This document shows, piece after piece, positions 44,820-51,917 of a DNA stretch of 64,000 nucleotides. The notes under the pieces were generated by a model, which did no database searches, had not been told where the DNA came from, and saw only the letters and a program-made list of their open reading frames with translations. The stretch is from Minwuia thermotolerans (GTDB lineage: Bacteria; Pseudomonadota; Alphaproteobacteria; Minwuiales; Minwuiaceae), in NCBI RefSeq assembly GCF_002924445.1, contig NZ_PIGG01000064.1:124001-188000 (forward strand). The letters are read 5' to 3'. Each line of letters starts with the position of its first letter. Within the stretch, counting starts at the first letter, position 1. A program made the position numbers and the translations under genes.

Positions 44820-46166
44820 CTACCCGTTGAGCGCCCGGATCGCGTTGTCGAGGTCCTGGGCGCGGAAATGCTCGGGCGTGCCGGGTTTCAGGGTCCTGAG
44901 CGCCCGGTCGATCTGCTCGCGCGCGTATTTCGGCTGACCGGAGTGATAATATTGCTCGGCGCTGGCGAGCATCGACTTGCCGATTTCGCCCTGGCGGCCA
45001 TAGGCGACGGCGAGCTGCTGCCAGGCGCCGGGAAACTCCGGGTCCTCGCGCACCAGCCCCTCCAGCATCTCTACCGCTTCCGCATCGGTCGTCTCGAGCT
45101 TGCGGGCAAGCAGGGCCTGTCCCAGCATGACCTTGATCGCGCCGTGACCGGTCGCCTCGGCGGCGCGGCGCAGCGGCGGCAGGCTCTCCTCCACGCGACC
45201 GCCTTCCAGCAGGATCTGCCCGCGCAGCTCGTGGAAATAGGGATTGTCCGGCTCCGCCTCCAGCAGAGGCTGCAGTTCCGCCAGCGCCTCGGCGGTGCGC
45301 GCCTGGCGCATCAGCGCCACAGTCCGGGCGTAGTGCGCCGGGTCTGAATTGTCGGAAACCGGGAACTCCCGGAAGGTCTCGGCCGGCGGCTTGGTGAAGC
45401 CGAACAGCTTCGCCTTGATCATCTCGTGGGCGTGGACCAGTTCCGGCGGATAGGGTTTGTCGACGATCGGGGAGTTCCGGACCATGTGCTCGACGGCCTG
45501 GATGCGCTCGTAGCCCAGCGGGTGGCTGCGCATGTAGGGGTTGCCCCGCAGACCCATCATCAGCTCCTCCTGGTCGAGGACTTCCATGAAGGTCATCAGC
45601 CCGCGCGGCGACCAGCCGGCCCGCTCCATCAGGTCGATCGCGGCCTGGTCGGCCGCGGACTCCTGGGTGCGCGAATAGCTGAGGAACATCTGCTGGCCCG
45701 CGCCCTGGCCGCCCAGTATGCCGGCCCCGGCGGCGTTGCCTTCGCCGGAGGCTGCGGCCGCGATGCCGCCCAGCAGGGTCGCCAGGATGGCGATGGTCTG
45801 CGAATTGGCGATGGCGTCGCGGGTGCGCGACAGGTGTCCGCCGCGGATGTGGCCGGTCTCGTGCGCCATCACGCCGATCAACTCGCCGGGACTGCGCGTG
45901 CGCAGGATCAGACCGGTGAAGACGAAGATGCGCTGCCCTCCGGCGACGAAGGCGTTGATGGTGTCGTCGTGCACCAGATAGACCTTGACCGCCCCGGCCT
46001 GCAGATTCGCGGCCTGGAACAGCGGCTTGGCGTAGATCGAGAGGATATGCTCTATTTCCGCGTCGCGCACGAGGGCGAGGCCGCGGTCCTGCGCGGCGGC
46101 GGGACCGGAAATGAGGGTGACCATGCAGATCAGGGCGGCCGCGATGATGCGGCGTGAATATCGCAC
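44820..46166 (-). CDS. BepA-like M48 metalloprotease with TPR repeats
   Basis: A 448-residue periplasmic protease-chaperone. After a signal peptide comes the peptidase M48 domain with HETGH (His102-His106) and the third zinc ligand Glu in SRTQESAADQAAIDLM; the C-terminal half holds TPR repeats. BepA/YfgC assists and degrades outer membrane proteins such as LptD. GTG 46166 has GGGAG 9 bases upstream, which decides it over the GTG at 46232. The gene is followed by the convergent disulfide gene and is divergent from the aminotransferase gene. Confidence 0.88.
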   Translation of the reverse strand: MRYSRRIIAAALICMVTLISGPAAAQDRGLALVRDAEIEHILSIYAKPLFQAANLQAGAVKVYLVHDDTINAFVAGGQRIFVFTGLILRTRSPGELIGVMAHETGHIRGGHLSRTRDAIANSQTIAILATLLGGIAAAASGEGNAAGAGILGGQGAGQQMFLSYSRTQESAADQAAIDLMERAGWSPRGLMTFMEVLDQEELMMGLRGNPYMRSHPLGYERIQAVEHMVRNSPIVDKPYPPELVHAHEMIKAKLFGFTKPPAETFREFPVSDNSDPAHYARTVALMRQARTAEALAELQPLLEAEPDNPYFHELRGQILLEGGRVEESLPPLRRAAEATGHGAIKVMLGQALLARKLETTDAEAVEMLEGLVREDPEFPGAWQQLAVAYGRQGEIGKSMLASAEQYYHSGQPKYAREQIDRALRTLKPGTPEHFRAQDLDNAIRALNG

Positions 46167-46253
46167 GCCTTTTTGCTCCCACGAATTGGCCGGCGCGCCG
46201 CCCGCGGGGCGGGACGGCAGCGTCTCGTTCACCTTATGTAAGTGGAATTGGGC

Positions 46254-47396
46254 ATGAAAGTGTCAAAGCGCGGCGCGGTGCCGCCCTTCTACGTGATGGA
46301 GGTCATGAAGGCCGCCGCCCGGCGGGAGGCCGAGGGCAAGGACGTGCTGCACCTGGAGGTGGGGCAGCCCTCCACCCAGGCGCCGAAGGGCGTGATCGAG
46401 GCGGCGACGACCGCGCTCCGGGAGGAGCGTCTGGGCTACACGGATGCGCTCGGCATGCCGGAGCTGCGCACCCGGATCGCGCGCCACTACCGCGACTATT
46501 ACGGCGTCCGGGTGCCGGCGGAGCGGATCGCGGTGACCACCGGCTCGTCGGGCGCCTTCCTGCTCTCCTTCCTTGCCTGCATGGACGCCGGCGACCGGCT
46601 GGCGCTGGCCGAACCCGGCTATCCCGCCTACCGCAACATCCTGACCTCGCTGGACGTCGAGGCCGTCGGCGTGCCCGTGGGGCCGGAGACGCGCTTTCAG
46701 CCGACGCCGGAGATACTGGATGGGGTGCCGGGCCGGCTCGACGCGCTGCTGGTGGCGACGCCGGCCAACCCGACCGGCACGATGCTGGGCGCCGACGATC
46801 TGCGCGCCCTGATCGCCTGGTGCGACGGGCGGGAGACGCGGCTGATCGTCGACGAGATCTATCACGGCATCACCTATCACGGCCGGGCCGTGACCGCGGC
46901 GGCGCTGTCCGATCGGGTCATCGTCATCAACTCGTTCTCGAAATACTTCTCCATGACCGGCTGGCGGCTGGGCTGGATGGTGGTGCCGCAGGACCTGCAC
47001 CGCTCCGTCGAGTGCCTGGCGCAGAACCATTTCATCTCGCCGCCGGCGCACTCCCAGAGGGCCGCGATCGCCGCCTTCGATTGCGCCGAAGAACTGGAGG
47101 CGAACGTCGCGCGTTACCGCGCCAACCGCGAGGTGCTGCTGCGGGAACTGCCGAAGGCCGGCTTCGACCGGCTCGCGCCGGCAGACGGGGCCTTCTACAT
47201 CTACGCCGACGTGGCGGGGCTTACCAACGACTCGGCGGAGTTCTGCAAGCGCATGCTGGCCGAGACGGGGGTCGCTGCGACGCCGGGCATCGACTTCGAC
47301 CCGCCGCGCGGCCACCGCTATGTCCGCTTCTCCTTCGCCGGCTCGACGGAGGAGATGGAGGAAGCGGCCGAGCGGCTGAAGAAATGGGTGGGGTGA
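46254..47396 (+). CDS. class I PLP-dependent aminotransferase
   Basis: A 380-residue fold-type I aminotransferase. Motifs: LGYTDALGMPELR near residue 65, ATPANPTGTML (substrate carboxylate Asn), DEIYHGITY (PLP Asp and Tyr) and NSFSKYFSMTGWRLGW (Schiff-base lysine). It resembles the aspartate/alanine/aromatic group (subgroup I-gamma); the exact substrate cannot be told. The ATG at 46254 is chosen over GTG 46242. It is followed 20 bp later by the palindromic repeat and is convergent with the class IV aminotransferase. Confidence 0.9.
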   Translation: MKVSKRGAVPPFYVMEVMKAAARREAEGKDVLHLEVGQPSTQAPKGVIEAATTALREERLGYTDALGMPELRTRIARHYRDYYGVRVPAERIAVTTGSSGAFLLSFLACMDAGDRLALAEPGYPAYRNILTSLDVEAVGVPVGPETRFQPTPEILDGVPGRLDALLVATPANPTGTMLGADDLRALIAWCDGRETRLIVDEIYHGITYHGRAVTAAALSDRVIVINSFSKYFSMTGWRLGWMVVPQDLHRSVECLAQNHFISPPAHSQRAAIAAFDCAEELEANVARYRANREVLLRELPKAGFDRLAPADGAFYIYADVAGLTNDSAEFCKRMLAETGVAATPGIDFDPPRGHRYVRFSFAGSTEEMEEAAERLKKWVG

Positions 47397-47415
47397 GGGA
47401 AGTGAAGATGGACTG

Positions 47416-47486
47416 GCGCCCTTGGACTTGATCCAAGGGCCCAGCGGGCAGCGAAACTGGGTCCTGGGGTCAAGCCCCAGGACGCC
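47416..47486. repeat. palindromic intergenic repeat, copy 1
   Basis: Two perfect hairpins in tandem: GCCCTTGGA/TCCAAGGGC (47418-47440, loop CTTGA) and GTCCTGGGG/CCCCAGGAC (47461-47483, loop TCAAG). The loops are reverse complements of each other. It lies between the class I and class IV aminotransferase genes, which converge here. A second copy flanks the other end of the class IV gene. It is REP/BIME-like and may act as a terminator or a mobile-repeat relic. Confidence 0.85.
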
Positions 47487-47519
47487 AAGGTGTTTGTTGG
47501 CGCCGGCCCTGGCGGTCTC

Positions 47520-48452
47520 TCAGTACGCCACCGGCGTCGTGTCCCAGCCCTCGCCGTGGCGGCGCCAGTATTCTTCCTTCAGCTTCAGCGAGATCGGGCC
47601 CGGCCGGTCGTTGCCCATGATGCGGCCGTCGACGCGGCTGCAGGGCATCACCCCGCCGGCGGTGGTCGAGGTGAAGACCTCGTCGGCCTCGCGCAGCTCG
47701 TCCGCCGTCAGCGCCCGGATCTCGGCAGGGATGCCGAGCTCGGCGCAGAGATCGAGCACCGAGCGCCGCGTGATCCCTTCCAGCGCGCCGCGGTCGGGGC
47801 TGACCACCACGCCATCGATCACGGCGAAGACGTTGAAGCCCGGCCCCTCGGTGACGTGGCCTTCCGCGTCCAGCAGCACGGCGGTGTCGGCGCCGGCGTC
47901 CTCGGCCTCGAACAGCGCCCGGATCATGTCGCCCCAGTGGTAGTTCTTGATCGTCGGATCGACCGAGGCCGACGGGATGCGCGGCGTCCGGGCGATGATC
48001 AGGTGCGCGCCACGCTCCTGGATCTCCGGTGAGATCACGTCGACCCATGGAACGGCGTAGGCGATGAAGCGGTTCTCGATCAGACTCGGCTTGCGCGGCG
48101 TCCCCGGCGCCGGCACGCCGCGGGTGGTGACCATGGCGACATAGGCGTCGCGCAGCCCCGCCTTGCGGACGCACTCGGTCAGGATCTCCGCGATTTCCTC
48201 CCGGCTGTAGGGGATCGACATGCGCAGCCCCTTCATCGAGGCCCGGAAACGGTCGAGATGATGGCCCAGGCGGAAGAACGCGCCATCCTTCACGTGCACC
48301 ACGTCATAGGTGACGTCGGATTTGTTGAAGCCCCAGTCGAGCACACTCACCGTGACTTCGTGGATCGGCTTGTAGACCCCGTCCTGGAAGCCGCAGCCCT
48401 TCGCGAAGGGGTTGTCCGCGTCCGTCTCCCGCATCGGCCGGTTCTCGTTCAT
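47520..48452 (-). CDS. class IV aminotransferase resembling (R)-selective amine transaminases
   Basis: A 310-residue fold-type IV PLP enzyme. The catalytic lysine is Lys169 in DPTIKNYHWGD, and the PLP-binding TEGPGFNVF follows (about 201-209). The N-terminal DNPFAKGCGFQDG, LDWGFNKSDVTYDVV, FFRLGHHLDRFRAS and the C-terminal TTAGGVMPCSRVDG plus YWRRH all match the pattern of fungal and bacterial (R)-amine:pyruvate transaminases more than D-amino-acid or branched-chain aminotransferases. The product would transfer an amino group to or from an (R)-amine or D-amino acid. The ATG at 48452 follows GGAGG. It is bracketed by two repeat copies, so it may be a separate transcription unit. Confidence 0.85.
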   Translation of the reverse strand: MNENRPMRETDADNPFAKGCGFQDGVYKPIHEVTVSVLDWGFNKSDVTYDVVHVKDGAFFRLGHHLDRFRASMKGLRMSIPYSREEIAEILTECVRKAGLRDAYVAMVTTRGVPAPGTPRKPSLIENRFIAYAVPWVDVISPEIQERGAHLIIARTPRIPSASVDPTIKNYHWGDMIRALFEAEDAGADTAVLLDAEGHVTEGPGFNVFAVIDGVVVSPDRGALEGITRRSVLDLCAELGIPAEIRALTADELREADEVFTSTTAGGVMPCSRVDGRIMGNDRPGPISLKLKEEYWRRHGEGWDTTPVAY

Positions 48453-48474
48453 CGCTGCCTCCTGTTCGACCATG

Positions 48475-48568
48475 GCGCCCTTGGACCCCGGATCGTGTCC
48501 GGGGCAGGCTTGATCCAAGGGCCCAGCGAACCAAAAAACTGGGTCCTGGGGTCAAGCCCCAGGACGCC
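48475..48568. repeat. palindromic intergenic repeat, copy 2 (with nested hairpin)
   Basis: Same outer stem as copy 1 (GCCCTTGGA at 48477-48485 and TCCAAGGGC at 48514-48522) and same second hairpin (48543-48565). The first loop is expanded by a nested hairpin, CCCCGGA/TCCGGGG with loop TCGTG (48486-48504). It lies just upstream of the class IV aminotransferase start and downstream of the PRISE-type reductase stop. Confidence 0.85.
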
Positions 48569-48588
48569 GCATCCTCTCTGCCCCGCCG

Positions 48589-49671
48589 CTACACCGGCAG
48601 TATCCGCCGTGCCTGCAGGTCGCGGAACCACTCGATCATGGCGTCCTCGCTGTCCATGCAGTCGTGGAAGCCCGCCTGCTGCAGCTTGATGGTAGACAGC
48701 ACCGTCGCCGAGGGCTTCTTGCCGAAGCCCAGCACGAAGTCCGCGAACAGCCACGACGCGCCGACGGTCTCGGCGAGACCGAGCGGTTTCAGCCCGTGCT
48801 TCTCCACGATCCGCCGCCAGACATCCTCCTTCGCCGGCATGGTCGCGGCCAGCGGGAAGGGGCGCGGCGGGGCCAGATCGACGCCGAAATGCCGCGCGAT
48901 CGCCGGGTAGAGATGCTGCCAGATGACGATATCGCCGTTGGCGATGTTGAAGTGCTGGTTCGCCGCCGCCGGGTTGTCGGCGGCCCATTCGAAGCCGCGC
49001 GCGATCAGCCGTGAATCCGACATCTGCTGGATGAAGGGCGGCCCGCCGGAGAATTCCATCTGCCGGCCTTCCTCCCGGCAGATTGCGGCGTAGGCGCCCA
49101 TGGCGAACAGCATGTTGATCGGGCTGCCGGGCGAGAAGCCGGTGACCAGATGCGGCCGCCAGATCGTCCAGGTCCAGCCGTGGCCCGCCTGCTGGCGTTC
49201 CTTCAGGTAGTCTTCCTGCAGCCAGTAGAAGTTGTCGTGGGGGTCGCGCGGCCAGCGTTCCTTCGCCGGGCTTTCCAGATGGTGGACGTGCACGCCATAG
49301 GCCTTCGCCCCCTGCATCAGGGATACGTGCCGCAGGCCCTTCGCTTCGCGCTCCAGCGGTCCGAGCAGATTGCGCAGCATCCGGTCGTTGACCGCCATCT
49401 GCTCCGGGTCGCGCCAGCCCGCGATCACGTCCTCCTTCTCGTAGAGCGCCGCATAGACCAGGTGCGTGACGTCGCCGAAGCGCTCCGCGGCCGCCTTCTC
49501 GCAGGCTTCCGCGTCCATCAGGTCGAGGGAGAGGTGCCGGGCCGAATGTTCGTAATCCGGCGCGCGCCGCGACAGCGCCACCACCTCCCATCCGGGCAGG
49601 GAACAGAAATGGCGCACCGCCGCGCCGCCGACGATGCCGCTCGCTCCGGCGATGAGGACCTTGCCGCCCAT
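48589..49671 (-). CDS. PRISE-like SDR (progesterone 5-beta-reductase / iridoid synthase type)
   Basis: A 360-residue extended SDR. Motifs: IAGASGIVGGAAV (nucleotide loop), VALSRRAPDYE (NADPH specificity), MQGAKAYGVHV with the PRISE lysine, NFYWLQEDYL in place of NFYYxxED, and WTIWRPHLVTGFSPGSPINMLF. These are diagnostic of PRISE enzymes, which reduce activated C=C bonds of enones. Bacterial members have poorly known roles. It starts 11 bp after the citryl-CoA lyase-like stop, so it is the third gene of a three-gene minus-strand operon with an SDR and that lyase. Confidence 0.85.
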   Translation of the reverse strand: MGGKVLIAGASGIVGGAAVRHFCSLPGWEVVALSRRAPDYEHSARHLSLDLMDAEACEKAAAERFGDVTHLVYAALYEKEDVIAGWRDPEQMAVNDRMLRNLLGPLEREAKGLRHVSLMQGAKAYGVHVHHLESPAKERWPRDPHDNFYWLQEDYLKERQQAGHGWTWTIWRPHLVTGFSPGSPINMLFAMGAYAAICREEGRQMEFSGGPPFIQQMSDSRLIARGFEWAADNPAAANQHFNIANGDIVIWQHLYPAIARHFGVDLAPPRPFPLAATMPAKEDVWRRIVEKHGLKPLGLAETVGASWLFADFVLGFGKKPSATVLSTIKLQQAGFHDCMDSEDAMIEWFRDLQARRILPV

Positions 49672-49682
49672 CGCCGCGGTCC

Positions 49683-50477
49683 CTACAGGTCCTCGGGCGG
49701 GTTGGGGCCGTCATAGACGGTGCCGGCGTCGCCCAGATGCGCCAGCCGGAAGCCGATGGGCCGCTCCAGTTCCTCGACGCAATGGCCGATCAGTCCGGCC
49801 GTGCGGCAGAGGATGGAAATGCCCTTCAGCGCCGCCTCGGGGAAGTCGAGGTCCAGCAGGATCGCCGGCAGGGGACCGTTGACGTTCATGACCATCTCGC
49901 GGCCGTAGATCCCGTCGGCGACGCCGGCCACGGCCTTCAGGAAGGCGACGTGATCGCCCGACGCGCCCTTCTCGTCGGCCAGAGCCAGCAGCTTGACAGC
50001 GCGCGGGTCGACCGGCCGGTGCAGCGGGTGGCCGAAGCCGGGCAGGAACTTCTTCTGATCGCGCAGCCCCTGCACCATCGCGCGGGCGACCTCGTCATTG
50101 CTCTCCCCGGCGCGGACCCGGGCGACGCCCTGCGAGAGGAACCGCCCGCAGCTCTCCGCCGAGCCCAGGATCACCGAGCCGCAGCCCAGGATGCCGGCGG
50201 CGACCGCGCCCTGCATCGCGTCGGGACCGGCCTGCAGGGTCATGCGCGCGGCCTGGGCGCTGGGCGTCAGGCCGTGCTCGGCCAGCGCCACCAGCATGGC
50301 GTTGAGGAAGAAGACCTGCTTCTCGTTCGGCATCTCCCCGGTCAGATGCAGGAAAAAGAAGGTGGTGAAGTCCACCTTGCCGATCAGGTCGTCGCAGAGA
50401 TCATGGCCGCGGATGCGGATCTTCGTCCGGCTCGCCTTGGCGATGGCTGTGGCGCCGGCGCCCTTGGCGCCCATCAT
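49683..50477 (-). CDS. citryl-CoA lyase / citrate synthase-like protein
   Basis: A 264-residue, single-domain member of the citrate synthase superfamily. The LPGFGHPLHRPVDPRA motif carries the catalytic His, and the last helices (LLDLDFPEAALKGISILCRTAGLIGHCVEE) match the citryl-CoA lyase family, which is shorter than citrate synthase. Members may cleave citryl-CoA or related hydroxyacyl-CoA thioesters to acetyl-CoA and a keto acid. The gene begins with ATGATG; its first ATG overlaps the upstream SDR stop by 4 bp. The middle gene of the SDR-lyase-PRISE operon. Confidence 0.85.
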   Translation of the reverse strand: MMGAKGAGATAIAKASRTKIRIRGHDLCDDLIGKVDFTTFFFLHLTGEMPNEKQVFFLNAMLVALAEHGLTPSAQAARMTLQAGPDAMQGAVAAGILGCGSVILGSAESCGRFLSQGVARVRAGESNDEVARAMVQGLRDQKKFLPGFGHPLHRPVDPRAVKLLALADEKGASGDHVAFLKAVAGVADGIYGREMVMNVNGPLPAILLDLDFPEAALKGISILCRTAGLIGHCVEELERPIGFRLAHLGDAGTVYDGPNPPEDL

Positions 50478-51262
50478 TTGCCGGCGGTCTGCCAGCCCGC
50501 CGAGAAGCCCGCCGACATGCCGCCGTCGACGATCAGGTGATGGCCGTTGACCCAGCCCATCTCGCCCTCGGCGAGGACCACCAGCGCTTCGGCGATGTCT
50601 TCGGGCTGGGCGGCGCGGCCGGCCATCCCGATCATGGTCTTCATCGTCTCCGCGCCGGCGAACTCGGTGAAGGCGGGCAGCAGCGGCGTGTCCACCGGGC
50701 CCGGGCCTACGTCGTTGACGCGGATGCCGCGGGTCAGGCCGCGGCCGGCCAGCGCCATGGTGTAGACCACGACCGCTTCCTTGGAGAAGGTGTAGGGGTC
50801 GGTGCCGACCGCGTCCTTGTTCTTGCGCCACCAGTCCATGCCGGTCTCGAAACCCTCGGTCGCCAGCAGCTCGCTCAGCGGACCGCGGCGCTTGCGCCAG
50901 TTGTTGCCGGCGATGGAGGAGACGCTGACCACGGTGCCGCCGTCGGCGATGCGGTCGAACAGCGCGTCGGTCAGCATGCGCAGGCCGAAGAAGTTGATCG
51001 CCATGCAGGTGTCGCCGCCGACGGATTCAGGCACGCCCGCCACGTTCAGCAGCGACGAATAGGTGCCGTCGAGCTTCTTCACCAGCGCGTCGATCGCCGC
51101 CGGGTCGCCCATGTCGCAGTGATGATGCTCGGCGACCTTCTGCTTCGGCTCCTTGATGTCGACGGAAATGACCTTGCAGCCGCGGTCCAGCAGCCGCTTG
51201 GCCGTGGCGTCGCCGATGCCAGAAGCCGAGCCCGTCAGGATGACCGGATGTTCCAGCGCCAT
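50474..51262 (-). CDS. short-chain dehydrogenase/reductase (3-alpha-hydroxysteroid dehydrogenase-like)
   Basis: A 262-residue classical SDR. The cofactor loop TGSASGIGDATA (about 10-21), the NVAG motif and the catalytic YTFSK (Tyr-Lys of YxxxK) are present; Asp/His residues after the second strand (VDIKEPKQ) suggest an NAD preference. The overall pattern with a short insertion after the catalytic Ser resembles 3-alpha-hydroxysteroid dehydrogenase/carbonyl reductase. It starts the three-gene operon with the lyase and the PRISE enzyme, suggesting a hydroxy/keto-acyl or cyclic terpenoid-like pathway. Substrate is open. Confidence 0.9.
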   Translation of the reverse strand: MALEHPVILTGSASGIGDATAKRLLDRGCKVISVDIKEPKQKVAEHHHCDMGDPAAIDALVKKLDGTYSSLLNVAGVPESVGGDTCMAINFFGLRMLTDALFDRIADGGTVVSVSSIAGNNWRKRRGPLSELLATEGFETGMDWWRKNKDAVGTDPYTFSKEAVVVYTMALAGRGLTRGIRVNDVGPGPVDTPLLPAFTEFAGAETMKTMIGMAGRAAQPEDIAEALVVLAEGEMGWVNGHHLIVDGGMSAGFSAGWQTAGK

Positions 51263-51338
51263 GTGTCGTTCCTCCCCAGGTGATTGGCGTTGATCGGGGG
51301 AGACTAGAGGAGGGCGAACCGGTTGGCGATGGGGTAGC

Positions 51339-51917
51339 TCAGGCGCGGATTGCCTCGGCGTGGACGATCAGGCGCAGCGGTCCCGGCGTCTGAGCGTCCA
51401 GCGGCCAGCAGGTGGACAGCGCCAGCCGCGGCCGACCGTCCCGTTCCGCAGGGAAGCGCCAGGTCCGGCTGTCGACGACCTCGGCGCCGGTGACGCGGAA
51501 GCGGTGGGTCTCGCCGCCGCGTTCGATGACGACCTCCGATCCCGGCCCGAGATCGCCGAGAAAGGCGAGATGGGAATCGCGGTGTCCGGCGATCGCGGCC
51601 AGCCCCGGCGCGCCCGGCAGCGCGGTGCCGCGCACATGACCCGGTCCCCAGGCCATGGCCTCGCCGGAGGCGCTGTCGAGCACGATCGTCTCGACGCCGA
51701 GCGCGGGCGCCGTGAGGCGCGCCAGCGGACTCATGTCGGCGCCGGACCAGGGCGCGTCCCGGTTCCCGTCCCAGGCGCGCTGCAGCAGCACCTGTCCCAG
51801 TTCCGCCTTGGCGGCCATCCACGCGCCCTCGCCGGCGAGCCAGAGGCCGCCGATGGCGGACGCCAGCACCGCGCTCCGCGTCAGCCAGCGCCGCCGGCTC
51901 ATGCGGTCCCCGGTCAT
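51339..51917 (-). CDS. class GN sortase
   Basis: A 192-residue sortase of the class found in marine proteobacteria. One N-terminal membrane helix (VLASAIGGLWLAGEGAW) anchors a beta-barrel; the catalytic triad is His112 (AGHRDSH), Cys170 (LSTCWP) and Arg182 (PLRLIV). Sortases cut a C-terminal sorting motif of a partner. The partner gene is immediately upstream, overlapping by one base (TGATG), so the two are cotranslated. ATG 51917 is preferred; ATG 51902 is an alternative that still keeps the helix. Confidence 0.9.
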   Translation of the reverse strand: MTGDRMSRRRWLTRSAVLASAIGGLWLAGEGAWMAAKAELGQVLLQRAWDGNRDAPWSGADMSPLARLTAPALGVETIVLDSASGEAMAWGPGHVRGTALPGAPGLAAIAGHRDSHLAFLGDLGPGSEVVIERGGETHRFRVTGAEVVDSRTWRFPAERDGRPRLALSTCWPLDAQTPGPLRLIVHAEAIRA

